The notes under the pieces were generated by a model, which was given only the letters and a program-made list of their open reading frames with translations, was not told the DNA's origin and searched no databases. From NCBI GenBank assembly GCA_000727475.1, contig KL647289.1, positions 6,996,629-7,060,628 of the forward strand: a DNA stretch of 64,000 bases. The letters are read 5' to 3'. The DNA is from Sarcocystis neurona (lineage: Eukaryota > Apicomplexa > Conoidasida > Eucoccidiorida > Sarcocystidae). Position 1 is the stretch's first letter. Each line of letters begins with the position of its first letter. The translations under genes and the position numbers were made by a program. Shown in pieces: positions 47,489-62,400 of this stretch.

Positions 47489-50400
47489 GTATATATATGT
47501 ATACAGGTACGGTTTTCTGTATACCTATAGTCTGTATGTGTGTTCACACTTGCGGCTTGTCGGTGATAAAGCGCACCTTGTGCTTCACTACGTGAAGTGT
47601 ACACACGAGTGGAGCAGCTGCTGCACCGCTTGGGAGAGGAGACTCTTCTTCTTGCACCGCAGGAGAACCAACGTAGGCAACTGTGTCTCACGTCTGGGCT
47701 TCTGTTGCTGCAGGATTCACAATACCGAGCGTAAGACTCGTGCGGGAAGCCGTAGCTCTGCGAATTCCGGCTTGTGCAACCACCGACCGGGATTCAAGGA
47801 AGCACGTCTTCGTGTTTGAGTGATGAAACTCTCTACACAGATAGAAAAAGAAGCACTCCAGGAGGCTCTGCATGCAAGACAAAGAGACATCTGGAGCAGG
47901 CGAGCGGGATTGCGTGTCGGCGCATTTGCCTCTCTGTACAGACTGCCAAGGCGACTTTCCCATGCTGGAAAAAAGCCACCGCCGCGTCGCTGTGCGTGCA
48001 GTGCTCTGCTCGAAAGGGGGATGCGAAACAGCAAATGTGCTATCCACACATATATTTTTCGCTAAAGAAAAAATTGCGTGTAGTCGAACGCTGAGGGGGC
48101 GAGAGGTCAAAGGCGGGGAGGCGTAAAATCTTTGCCTTCACAAAGAACGGTGAGCACCAGGAAGGTTGGCGCACTTTCCGATGAAAGTTGTCCTTGAATG
48201 CTGCATGCCTTTCTTGTCGAGAGGCGTATACACTATAAATACTATATATGTACAGAACAAAGTGGACACAGTTGTAAACACGTGTCTGTGTAGCGGGCAC
48301 AGACATGCAGTGATTCAAAGGCTCCTGCTAATGTGTGTGCTGCGCACACGAGCACTTGCATATAACCTGCTGAACGGCAGAAAAATCGGCAAGTAAGTTC
48401 GTCGTGGAGACCCACGCCTTCTGTAGACCGAAACTGCTGTGCTCTGTGGGTCTTCACGTGGTTACGAATCATCTAGCAGAACGTCTATCAATACATGTGT
48501 ACATACACAGGCATGTGCACAGCAGCGGACGCTTGTGCGTACAGCGTCTCACATACGTGTTTATAAAATAGCGTTTACGAACTCGTAGATAAACGCATGC
48601 ATATACATATATATATATATATGTATATATACGTAGATATGTATATGTACACATATATATATATATATGCATGTGTATATCTACGCATCTATCCCACTTA
48701 GATATTTGATTGCATATATATATATATATATATATACACATAATATTGGGGTTTCAAACTTGCAGAGGCAAGTAATATATATATATATGCAGAGATATAT
48801 GTGTATATACATATATATATATGTGTACATGCCCAGGCACACGCACACCTAGCGCATGCTCTGCACACAGGTCTCGTTTCGTAGGTATATAGCCGTCGGT
48901 GTACGTATTCGTACGTCTGTCGTGACCATCCTGTGGCCCTACACAAGTGTTGACTTCTGTTGTACAGTCCTCCACGTTGCACTTGAATACAAGTGTAAGA
49001 ATGCTTGAGCTTCCGAGGTTTTGCAGGTGTGTTTGCGGTTGTGAACGGCTCTGTTCCTCATTATTACCTGCACACTTCCGAGGACCCCTAGAATCGCGAC
49101 CAGGGCTGCTGCGCTCATACCGACCTGAATAAAGGCGGCATAGTTGCCGCCCGGCACCACGTTGTAGCCGATTCTGGGGAAGAAACAGAGCAAGCAGAAC
49201 AGCAGACGCATCCGTTTTCGGCGAGAAAGAGCGGGCTACAGAGGCAAGAGGCAGACGAAGAAATGCGCGACGGAAAACAAGTGCAGCGTGAGAAACCAAG
49301 AGGAGAAAAGGGAGGGCGTAAGAGTGCTTGAAAAGAATAGGCGCCGGACGCACCGGTACCTCCTGTTTTCTCTTTTGACGCATCGCCTATGCTGACGCAC
49401 ACTGGTGCAGGCCTTCGCACGGCCAGCCGCTTCCTTTTCGCGGCCTGGTGTCAGGGATATAATGATATGTGCTCAACCCAACAGAGTCCTGTAGTACGCG
49501 TCGGTGCTTTCGAAGTCCTTTGTCTCCCTGCTGGACGAGAACTCTCCATAGAGATCCCCCCTGCTCACTACCGATCCACGCATGCATATGAGTGCACACA
49601 CAGATACGTACACGTACACACGCAAGTGTACATACCCACGTAAACAACATCTACACACCCATACCTACGACCACGCACATATATATTCACACCGACAAAT
49701 AATCACAGGCACACACAGACACACGGGCACACACAGACACACGGGCACACACACACACACACACACACAATACATACGTCCACACGCAACCGCAGACGTA
49801 CGACTTGATACGGACGTCTGGGCGAATACTTCAAATTTGTAAGTCCAGGGCAAAACGTCTTGTCGTATGCAAGCGCCGCGTGTCCCCCTGCAAGGCTTCA
49901 GCAGCTAAACGCGTCTCCGAGTCAGCTCCCGCCCACGAGTAGAGCGCGCAGTTAGATGCAAACCAAGAAACGCTTTTCGCCGTCTTGCGTTTCATCAAGA
50001 ATCTTACTTCTCTCTACACCCTATTCAGATATATACAGGTATATATATTAGTTATGTGCACTTTCTCTCCATTCTGGACCGCATAGACCAAAGTCTCTTT
50101 GTGAAGCAGTTTTTCCGCCGTGTACATAAAGACAATATTGAGTTTATTTGTCTCTTTGCGCTCTTTGGCCATGGATACATGCGTATGTACGACTTCTCTC
50201 CATCTGGGGTCCTACAGACCAGAGTTTTTCATAGGACTACCTCTTCTAACTTGCGCTGCGACACGTTGACTTCACCTACGCAGTTTTGATAGATATACCT
50301 AGATGCAGATACACATACGTATACATACATGTGTGTATATTTTTATTTCGAAGAAGGCACGTGCGCCACCTTTACACATGTTACAGTGTAGCAAACAGAT

Positions 50401-53400
50401 ATGCACATGAAGACGCCTTAAAAGGTAGGAGGCTTGGCTTACAAATAAAACTGCTCTCCAACATATACACAGGGACCCCCAGTTCCACGCAGCTGTACAA
50501 GCGCCTACGGCACCGCTGTCGCTAGCACGTCTTCCCAGTTGATTGAACGACTATTTATGGACGCAGTGCCTCAGACAACAGAACAACTTATTGTCTACTT
50601 TTAGAAACGACGGTGCTGGTAGGTTCGTGCGTACAGAAACACTCCTACGTGTGTCTAGGCTCCACAACTTGATAGAGGAAAGAGGTCAACACAGTTGGAT
50701 GATGTGCTGGTACATACACGCGAGCACATACATAGATATATATATATATGTATATACGTACACAAGTGCACAGGAACACACACGTGTATTTTTTCAGTGT
50801 ATATGTGGCATATAGCATAATCCAGCGAAGAAGGAACTCTCGTCCTGACCCATTTTCTGCGACTTTCGTCGTGATAGCGACCTGCCCTTGCTGCCGTGTC
50901 GGCTCCTGCTAGGGTCACAGAGGATTTTCAGCAGTTGCGTTGGCCGTTTCAAAATTCTGTTCTACGTAGTATAGCCATTCGTGTGTTTGTGGCCGCATAT
51001 CGTGGTGGAGGGCCGTCGTTTAGCGTCTCGAATGCTCTCACTATGGATACGTACAAATGCCTGCGTACAGGCGGCAGAAAAAGCGTATAGAAGTGTAGGT
51101 GTGTCCACACACACGCCTATGCAGACACAAATACTTTCGCTCATAAATGCCTGCATACACAAGGTAGCCCATCTACACTGTCCACAAGCTTGCTGACAGC
51201 AAATCGTCCTGCCTTCCCAACTGCGCTGGGAACGATTTAAAGTGACCTCACGAAAACGACAGTTCTGTAGGACATGCGCACACCCATATATACATATGTA
51301 TATATGTGCATGTATATACGTCTACGTGGGATTGTGTATATGGGTTTTCTTCGAGAGGTGTGCGTATATGGATGTTTCTGTTGCATCGGCTTATCACTGT
51401 TCTTTGGGTAGGTGTGAAGTCTTCTTCGTTGCAGTTGCTGGCGGCCGGGTCGCTGCATGCAGAAGGCGTGAGCCCACAAGGAGCTTGAGAAGCGGCAGAG
51501 GAGTGAGGAGCAGGCCCCGTGTTGGAAGCGTGGACCTGCTGCCCGAGGGGAATTTCCTTATGCGTGTGTGCAGGAAAAAAGGTAGAGAAACAGCAACGCT
51601 AGATGCCGCCGCAGGCTAGTCAAAGCGCTGCACGAAATCCCGACGACACGCAGACGCAATCGTCAAGTAGCGTCGTCTAGCGGTCCATACGCGAACTCAG
51701 ATAAATACGCACACGTAGTTGTTCACATGTGGACACATTTTTACTGACGAAGCCGCACCTCAGGATGGACGTCTGCACAGAGTGGGAACGAGGGACATCG
51801 GGCATTTGAAAACAATACTGAAGAGGCACAGTACTGCCATTTTCCTGCTACCCTAATGACTCTTCGAAGCATTTTCCTCTCTTGCGTGTCCTTCCCTCCC
51901 GCAACAAGGCACCCGGCAGCACGAAAGCAAGGTCTTCACTGTTTCGTAATCTCGCAGACTTGCAGCTGTGACTGCATACGGATGGGGAGCAGTCAACCCA
52001 TTGCAAAAAACTACACAGGAGGAAACATCGATGAAAGGGAAATACGAGGCAGGACAGAGAAAAACCAAAGAGAAGTGAATGTACAGGCGATGTTGGCCAA
52101 CGTAATACTGGTAGCACAGGTTTAACATCTTGTTGTCCTAGCTTCAATAAGAATCTCGGTATCGGCGTGTGTAAGCTGGCGCGTGCCGCGTCTGGAAAGG
52201 CACGCATATGCACGCGCAATGGTGGACGAACGGGACTTGCTGGTCAAAATGCGGAACCCCGATTCTCCTGTCTTCGACCAAGCGTTTAAATTACTACGTG
52301 TGATGTACAAACACGTTCGCGTGTGTGTGTGTGTGTGTGTGTGGAGCTGCACACAGACATGTGTATGAGGCAATGCCGCCACCTGCGTGAGGATGTACAC
52401 GGATAGACTTTGACTTGCACACTTATATATATATATACACGGATACATATATATATATATATGTACATACATACACATATATATGCGTGTGTAAATTGTA
52501 GGTTACTGCGAAGCGCTGAGCTTCTGAAGATAAAACATTGTGCAAGGTGAGCAACACGCAGACACACGTGAAATGAGACGTAATTGTTGTCGTCTCTCTG
52601 ACTGCTATCTCGTGCAGACTTACTTCGTGTAGCTACTAAGAGCTTGGTACACGCCGCAGCCAACATACAGATCCGTCAGCATATCTGTGAAGCACGCCGT
52701 AAGGATTGAACAGAGCCGTTCCAACTTAAAACCCCCCAGGACTTCAGCAGCGATCTTGGCTGTGTTTGTCAATATTCCCGTGGACGGCTTCTCCACCAGG
52801 CACACGACCACCAGCGTTCCCGAGAGCAGGAAGCCAAGAAAGATGAGCAGTGCGGAAGCTGTGACGCGGCAGAAAAGGACACGGTGTAAGTGTGCGAGGG
52901 ACGGATACGGAAGGAGGAGAAGTGGAAGAAGACAAGAAGTCAAAATCAAGGCGAGGCAATTTGAAGGGAGAGGAAGTTCTGCAGAACAGGAACAGAAGTA
53001 AAAAGCAGAGCAGCACGGTGAGACCAGACGAGACACAAGGGAAGCTGGTAAAGAGCAAAACCGAGATAAGTGGACGAGAACGGAGAACGAGCATCAGCAG
53101 AAGCAGACCGGGAAGAGATAAAACAAGGGAGAAGACAGTAAAGAAGAAAAGCAACGTGCTTCAGCTGAACTAGGGAAAAGAAGTGAATGAGGTGGAGTAG
53201 ACAAAGCAGAAGAGGCGCAGGTAAAAAAGGGGAGAAGAGCAGAAGGAGAAGCATCAAATAAATGAAAGAGCAGAAGGAACAGAAGAGAAGACGACGCAGC
53301 GAGCGAATGAAATATACCTTAAAGAGAAGAAGGCTTTGAGACAGTAACGACCATCAACAAAGATGAAGAAGAAACGAGAAAGAAAAGAAAGAAGGAAGTC

Positions 53401-56400
53401 ATCAACGACGAAGAGCGAGCGAGTGAATACAAAGAGCAAAGTGGAGTAGGTTAAACTGAAGGCAATACAGTGCCGGGAAAAACACAGGAACAGAATATAC
53501 ATTGAGACGTAACGACTGCTTCGAGCAAGCGCCAGCGGTTGGTATTACAGTAATAAAAAAAAGGTACTCTATCCATTCCACGAATTGAAGGCTATCTGCT
53601 ACGGTTCTTCTGACTTTGTGAAAAATGACGCAACAGCAATTCGAGCTGGTGTAGAACGGAAGCCGTCGGCGCCCGCAAAACTCCACACGCACCAGTGGAA
53701 GGCTGGCAGCAAGCAGAGAGAGACGGCAACGCAAAACAGGCAATGTTCAAGAAGAAGAATGGAAACTGATTGACAGTTGCTAGCGTAAAAGGGATATTCG
53801 GAACAAGGTATAATTCTAGGCGCTACTAAATCCATATTGATATACTCGTGAATGTGTACACATACACGTTAAACTATGTATTGTACTTATGTATGTGTGT
53901 ACGCAGGCGCACACGGGGACACAGAGGTATCCAACAACTACTTCATCAGTAATACTGTACCACGAAGACCGGTAGACCTTCAGAGAGATAGGGAGACAAT
54001 ATTTGTCCTTACTGTCTGCGCGTGTACGTGGGATTAAAAGGAAACCTACTGCATACAGCGTTTCCTTTAGGGGAGAGAAAACAGAGGGGCCGAAAACCTC
54101 TAGGAAAAAAGGAGGAGTTTGTGGAAGGCGCACACACTATAGCGGCACCCCTCACAGATCACGCAAAGCGAAACTCAAGAGGATGGACAGAAAAACAACG
54201 CTCAGGGAAAGACACGTGATCAGCGAGACAGAGAACGCGCGAATACTTTCAAGGGAGCAAGACTATAGTAATGCAGAAAAAGGGGGCAGAGAACGCCCAA
54301 GTACTTGCGGGGGGCCAAGTACTGCGGTAAATAAGGGAAAGGAAAAGGGAAGCGAAGAAAAGTGACACGGCCTTTCCGAACGAAGAGAGCCGACGCTGAT
54401 CTCTCTCAGCCATGTACAGGTATCTACATGTAGACCCGGTGCGACTTCGATATCATCTTATTACACGTGTGCATTGTATGCGCGTGGACCTTCGCACGCG
54501 TGACTATCGGTATCCACCAAGCACACAAACACATACATGTGGATATGGTGTTGATGGCACATACATGCATATGCGTGCAAAAAGGGTACGATATAAACGT
54601 AGAGACAAATATATATGCGTGCATGTATAGATACAAAGGGATTCACAAAAATGAAAGGGCACTATGTAGATTTTACATTTCTGTGCACACGTATGTATAC
54701 AGACACACTCACGCATAAACGAAGATACGCATATCAACATACACATAGGTACACGATGGTTCCTCTAGATGTAGCCGCCTAGATACACGTCGGCATACAC
54801 ACACGCGTACTTACATACACGCGTACACACATACACACCTAAGCGCATGTATATAAGGGTACACACATACACATGTAAACAAATATACGTACAAACATAT
54901 ATATACATATATACATAAATGAATAAGTGTACGTTTCTACAGACCAAGAGTACTACGTACCTGCAGACAAACTCACACGAGTGCACATATGGAGGCATGA
55001 GCTTGTACGCGTGTAGATGCACGTGTAGGGGCGCAGCGGCAAACCCGTGGCCGCACGCAACCCACATCAAAGTACCAGCTAACTGCATCTCTTCTGCGTG
55101 GATTTCCTTTTTGTAAGTGCCACTACATGTTCGCAGATAGGTCAACAGACAGCTCTCGATATACACGCAGGCACGCGTATATAAACATAGGTGTATAAGA
55201 GCATGCGGGTCCTCACCATTATGGAGTCTCATTTTACGTACGTATGGAAGCAAGCGTGTGCTGTCAGGTAGAAAGACAGGCTGCACCCCACACCTAAGAC
55301 AGTGTATGTTTGGGTGCTTTCTTATCTGTATATCTACCTATGTGTCTGTCTGATTATCCAGCTTCATATTCGTTTGTACGTATGTATGTATGTATGTATG
55401 TACATTACAACACGTCCCTGCGGGTCTCCGTCTTTGTCTCTGTGGGACACACTCTAAGCCTCTTCCGGTGACTGGACAGTATCAAGTGTGTAGAGCCAAC
55501 AGTCTTTCAGGCTCACTTCCGTGTAGCCGTCGGTCAACAGACTTCTTCTTACGGAATCTGCTTGACGCACGTGCACACACACACGTATGCGGCAAACACA
55601 TCCACATCCGTGTCCGTACATACGTTTGTTCGTATGGGTGTCGCGCGTGTAGATTCACACATATACACGTACATATTCTTGCGGGCTACGTGAGCTGTCC
55701 AGGGACCTGTCTTCATAAATATGTTTACGTATAGATTGGTACGCAGTCGAAGCGCATCTACCTAGACGTGAAAAATACATCGGTGCACACATATCTGTAT
55801 ACACACATATATCATACACCCCGTGCTGATACTTACTAAAGCCTAAACGGAAGAGACCCCGCCACGTGTGTGCGAGGACCAGCAGCCAGACGATACCGAC
55901 GCTAAATGCATACTTTACGTCCATCGTCTTTGACTTTAGTGAGTGGTCGATAAGACGCGGTTCGTGGCTGTTCAGGAAGTAGTGCGCTGCCTACACAAGA
56001 AAGCAAAGCACAAATATGTACACACGTATGTGTGTGACTGGCAGTTTCATGTCCCGTTACGTAGTCACGCTTTTGTGTTTAAGTCGATACGAAAACACTA
56101 GCATACGTGTAGAAATATATAGATCCCTGAACACGCAAAGACGCGTATACAGATCCACGTGTACCTGTCTCTGTTGGCGCGAGGAGAGTCGTGCCAGTGT
56201 GTGCTTGTACTTACAAAATACCTGGGCTCAGATAGAACTACACGAAACCATATACACATGCATATATATATATACGCGTAGATTTTGAAACACAGAAGGC
56301 TCCGTGGATACTTGTATAGAAGGGACTAAACGCACACATATGTGTGTGTGAGCACAGAGGTGTGCGCGTAAATCAGAAGTGAGACCCCGCTGCTACGAGC

Positions 56401-59400
56401 AGCTGTATAGAGAGACGAGCAAAAATTTTTAATCCATTTCTTGGCGTGTACCTAGGGGGTGTACGTAGGGGAAGATCGACGGAAAAATGTGGAAAGCACA
56501 AAGCGTGTCGGATATGAAGAAGCGTTCCAGGTAGTCAAATCGACCTGCTGAGAGAACAGAGTACGCTGCGCCTTGCACGTCTTAGCGTGTGTGCACACAC
56601 GGAACATGTGGAACATCTACGCCTTTGAACGTTGAGACTTTCTTGAGCACGACTTTCTACATAAGTGTAAAAGTCTTTCTCCAGCGGGGGTACTTAGGGC
56701 TCAAGTTTTATTTCGCCTTTTGAAATACATATAGGTTTACCTCGGTCGAAAGGCGTGTAGGGTTCAGCTGACACTGCAAATAAGCTGACGAGAGAATAAA
56801 CTGCCTTCGCTGCATTCTGAAAACAGGTATGTATACGCGTAGTAGTGAAGGCCCATCAGTGTTCGTGTTGGTATGCAGGGATACCTGTGTCAGTAAGACT
56901 TACAGACGCATGTGCAGTTCTCTCCACCGGGTGCCACGGTTACAGAGGTCTGTGTTTGCACACGAAGAATATATATATATATATATATGGGTGGATCTCT
57001 ACCGTCTCGGTCTCTAGCGTCTTGAAGAAGTGCACACCTCATTACAGCTGGCGCATCTGCAGAGGTAATCTGCTATCGGTCCTCGCCAAAGACGAAGCAT
57101 TTCCAAACTTAACAATCGTGTTTTGTAGCTTCGCCCGCATACAGTAGTTATTCGCACATCAAACTACAACCACCTGTGCACAAGTGGAAATATATATGTC
57201 GGTGTCTTTCGCGCAGCAGCGACTTTTTTCGTCGTAGCGCCTGATGCGGAAGGCAGAATATCATCCCTGCGTTATGAGACGAACAGCTACTGCCTACGCA
57301 GCTGTTGCGGAGCGCCTACTTCAGTTGCGTCCAGTGGTGCTGCTACGTCCGGTGGTAGCGGTGCCACTGCTCTTGCCGCATGGACCGACAAAGATGTCTC
57401 GGTCTCTTGTGCTGTAGGTGCAGTCCAGCTGCAACTTTCCCAGTCTAGACCTATGTAGGGACTCCCCCTCGTGCCGCTACTGCAGCTCGCACACGCTGAG
57501 CGGCTGCCTTCGTCTTTGTGGCTGCCCAGTGGATTGCTGTGACTGCTGTCCTTGATGGCGTTGCTGTGGCTGGACGCGTTGCTGCCGCTGAGTTTGCCAG
57601 CGGTGTCACCGAGTGCTGCTGTCGTGGAGCTGTTGGTGCCCCGTATGCTGCTGTCGCTGTTTCTTCGTGAGGTCCGCTGGAGGACGCTCCTGCCTGGGAT
57701 GTTGTTCTTGTGTTATGAGGATATACCACTATCCTCGTGAAGGGCGTACCACTGAGTTGAGGATGTCAAGCTTCTACGTAACAACGGAGGCCACCAGATT
57801 TGGCATATTGCGTGACTTCAACGTGGTAGCAATGTTGTCCTCGTCCCTGCTACCTACTGCAAGTCGTTCTACTGCTGTCGCATGTAAAGCTGCTTGCAAG
57901 AAAGCTGCGACGTTTCGCTGCTGCTACACGAAATACGGCCACCGGAAAAGGAGGAAGCATGAGGGACTTCTTTTGTTTGTTCTTGCTGTTACTATCCCTT
58001 CTTGTAGTCGCTGCGTCTGGCACCTGTTGTTGCTTCTAACGCGGTTGCTTTCTTTGCGAAGGCTGCTGGTAATCGCGCTACTGTAGAGTGCAATTCTTGT
58101 GCTAACTTCTTCGTAGGGTACACAGTGCTTGTTGTGGCCGTCAGTGGCCTTCTCCTTGACCTTCTTTTTGGCCTGTCATCGCATGCGATGTAGGCCTTCG
58201 GTGAAACTTTGCACGCGTGTAATACTAGTGCGCCTTCGACAGAACCGGAGCACTATCCCCTCCTTTTTCTGTATATCTGGTGAACATACAGCGATTGCAA
58301 CGAAGGCAAGAGCGGTCCGCGCTGCGGCTACTTTGCTTTCTACTATGGTTCTTCCCCTGGCGGCTCCCTTTCGTCTTGTTTTAACAGAACACTACTTGCA
58401 TTCCAGCGACAAAAACGGCTGCTCCTGCTGTTTTCATTGGAATCACTAACGTCCGACTCCTGCCACATTAAAGTCGGTTGCTGTGAACATGCGACGGCTG
58501 CTCTTGCCTTTTTCTTATTCCTGAAGCTGCTACAGCGGTCCCATAGAATTCCTTACCTTTCCAGTGGGGGAGGGAAGACACCGTGCAACTTTTTCAGAAT
58601 ACGAGCATAAGAAGTTGTATCCAGCTGCGTTGCATTCCTGAGCTGTTTGATGCACAGCGCATTCAGCGACATCGCTTTCCGTTAATTCCCACGGCATGGG
58701 AGACTGCCAGCTAGCCACGAAGTACAGAAATAAATGCGTGGCGTAGGCTGCAGCAAGTCCACCACATCACAACCGAAACCAGCGCAGCAAAGATAGCAAC
58801 AGAAGCAACATCACATCACCTGCCGCAGCAGCAAGAACCGCAGCACCAGCGCCAGCAGTACCAGTATTAGCAGCATCTCTAACACACCGCTGCTGCTATC
58901 AGCGGCAGCAGTAGCCGGACAGGCAGCAGTGTGAGCAGTATCCACGGAGGGACCAGAAGCAAGAAAACGGGAGAGCCTGGGTTATGACTTGCATGAGCAC
59001 GCGTGCAGTTACGGGACAAAGACACTGCGTGTTAGCTTGGGAGGCGAGGAGCAGCAACAGCGCATGACGGTCACAGCAACCGTGCCGGAGTGGCACGGAT
59101 GCTGAATGTAGTCTTCTTGGAGCCAGCATGGTTACTAAGTAGAAGGAGAAGATGTACGGGGACACCTTCGCTGAAAAAGGTCTTTTAGTTTATGCTATGT
59201 TCCACGCTGTTTAGGAGACATTCTTCCGAAGTGAATCTGTCCCCGCAAACGCGTTGTGTTCACATGCTGCTGCAGCACACAGTTGGTCGACGGTCCGAAA
59301 ATTCTCTCACTTATGTATCTGCAACTATATACATGCATATATATGTATATACACACATGTACGTGTATGTTCATCCGTAGAGGGAGAGAATACCTACGTG

Positions 59401-62400
59401 TGTCCATGTAATTATGTGTGGATGCGCCTCTTTGAATGCTTCACAGCGTTTACCCTGTGTCCGTTTCACTGTGGTTCAATGCCTGAAGGCAGCTGCACTT
59501 TCTCAGGATTGCTGTGACTGTAGACATGTTCCGGGTGTAGATACGTGGACGGTGACAACTTGGATGGAAACACCATACGTCATTTGATACGGATAAGTTA
59601 CACATCTGCCTGTTGTCTATGTACGGAAACAGATTTTCACATATAGGCGCCCCTGGACATGTACGCTGTATACTGTGCGTGTACGAATCAAGGGTCGGAA
59701 ATGCTACTGCTGCTGGAAAGCCCACCTGAGCGCAGAGCTAGTCGTAAGAAGTTATCGAACGCGATTGCAAGGCCCAAGCCTGCGAAGTAGGGATTGATCT
59801 GTGTGAAACACTTTACCACGCTCCCTCGGTAGAGATTGCCCAGCAGCATCTGCATGCACACAGCCGCATTCCAGCCTCGCACACGCTCCAAGTGGCCCAG
59901 CTGGGTGCTCTCTTATACTCTACTTGTAACTCTATTTCCTTCTACAGATACAGAGGTAAAGATACACATGAAGTATTAACCCTTAGATGCACAGAAAGAC
60001 AGATATGCAGATCGGTATCTAGAGCGACCGATGTCTGCGCACGAGAAAACGTGGCGTCGCCTGGAAAGTACTTCTTCACGTATTTCCGCGGACGCACATG
60101 TCTGTCTCAAGGGACTCATCAGGCGCCTCGCTCTCCCTCAGCTCGGAATAAAGAAGCTGGATGGGTAGTTGACCTGACAGGTGAGTTTAACACCAGTCAC
60201 AGTCTCTTCTTGGCTGCCCTCTCATGATGTATGCAACAAGACGCTCTTTCCGCCGAAGTACAGTGCAGCGTGCCCTCTACACGTTTCTTTCTTACCTCCG
60301 TGTGTATCAGCGGTATTCCTGCTGCAAGAAGTACAACAAAGTATCCCACGAAGAAATATCCACTTTCCCAGTCATGCAATTGCAACCAGAAAGATGCCAA
60401 GCAGCGGGAACTGATCACAGCACCGAAGACGGTCATCAGATAAAGTGTTTCAGTGAAGTAGAGACCTCTGTCCCTTTGTCTTTGGAGCCACGCGCGCCAA
60501 TTGAGGATGTGTGTTTCTCCTCCTTCGTCGCTGGTTAATTGAAATCGGGTAACTGCCCCCACTGATTCCGCACGAGAGGGCGCTTCTCTCCAGAGAGTTT
60601 CCAATTCCTCAGCTGCTGCCGCAGTATCGGTAGACATCAACGTAGGGACAAAAGGATGAACTTCGCGGTCGCGTGGAAGGTTGACCTGCATTGCCAACGC
60701 AGAGTGCTTGCTGCTCAGCGCTGTGACTACGTTGAAAGCAGTTCTTGGAACGCGTTCCCCGCTTTGAATATTGGCTGGAGCCGTCTGAAGGGAAATTTCC
60801 GGACGAAGTGGACTGAGGGTTGCAGCTGGTTCACTTCCTCGTAGCGTGGCCTCACGAGCTTTTTGACCCTGCATCTGTCGAAAAATTCGATCACGCGTTA
60901 GAGACGCACCTGCAGGCGGGCTCTTAGAAAACAACTGAAGAGGCGGTAGCGCAAGAAGACGTCTCCGAGAGGATGGCGCCGTGCCTTGTGGGCCGCGTGT
61001 TGCTGGCGTGATCCCTCGCCCTGCTGCACGCATCGCTGCTGCTTCAGTCGCAGCAGCCACCAAAGGAGTACGAGACGAAATAGGCAAAATAATATCTCTT
61101 CCTCCTTCTGCTACCACTCTACGATAGCGGCCTCCCCTCGCTGTCGATCCCATTGCTCCACGCTTTCCTGCAACAGCTGATGCGATGGCAGCAAAAATTG
61201 GTGCGGAATAGACGGAGCGAGTCTGGCGTTGAAGACTGCCACTCAGAGCAGACCGCACTTCGACAGACGGACCAATGTGGACGCCTGAAACTAGGCGGAT
61301 CCCTGCTGTCGATAGACCTCCTGAAACCGGCCCTCGTTGCGGAGGTCCTGTGGGCGATTCACGTAAAACAATAGGCTCTGCTTCTGGGGGAAACATGCGC
61401 TCAGGAAACATCACTTCGTCTGGCTTCAGCAATGCTCCGTTACGCTCTGCGCACTCCAAAGCGCGTAGCTGCTCCCTTAGCACTGTATGCTCGTCTACGG
61501 GTTCTTCAAGCCTTGCCTAGGGAGGTACATCAAAAAGCAGGAGAGACAAAAAAGTGTGAAATTGGAGATTGCGCAATGAATTGACAGAAAAGGGAACCAC
61601 TGAAAGACGAGAGAGTGCACAGCAGCAGACGTAGGGAAAATAGAACCGGAGGCAGACATATGGGAAGGAAGAAAAGAGGAATGATAACCAGGAAGTTGGA
61701 GGTTTAACGTGTATGGAAAGGAGGTGAGGAAGCTGGAAAAGACGAGCAAGAAGCGCGGATACAGAAATAGGTGGGCATCCGCATCTGTGGGCGGTGCGAT
61801 TTGGGCGTTGTAGCAGATTCATGTAAACGTACTTAATATGGACAGCGTCACCTGCTGTTCACCGCAGCATTCCTTACTGTATGTGCAGCACGTGATTCAA
61901 CCTGTTAGTTCAACATATCACTATTATACATACATCCGCAGACCGTCTGACGCGTACGTGTTTGCTTTTGTGTGTGTGTGTGTGTATGTGTGAATATTTG
62001 TATGCACAAGCTTGAGTACCCTCACGATTGTGGAAAAAGAAAATGCAAGTACTTGCATACAAGAAGCACCCAAGATTATACATAGCTGTGTACACAGTAC
62101 ACACGCAGAAAGTGTGGAACTGGCGCAGCTCCTCGTAGCTGTAGGGGGAATGTAAACTTGCGAGTGCGGAATGTTGAGGCGGTGTGTCAATGTCTGCGAA
62201 AACACGTGTGCAAATGTGGGAGCGCGGAAGAGTCTACGCGTGTACACAGATGTTCACTTGCGATAACTAACGAGCCACGTACCCCACTATGCGTGTGTAT
62301 ACGCGCTCAAGTTTTTCCTTTCGTCTGCGTGTCCGAATTCGGTGACCACAGGCACAGAGCTCAAAGCACGGTCGCTCACACTAGGGAGGGGGACTTCCAT

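Noticed and set aside
46866..47819. Plus-strand frame of 317 codons
   Set aside because: It reads through a long TA run as YIYI and lies opposite transporter exon H, whose phase and family motif are clear.
57451..58086. Ala-rich minus frame and Leu/Val plus frame
   Set aside because: CTG/GCT triplet field inside a transporter intron whose flanking exons match in phase.
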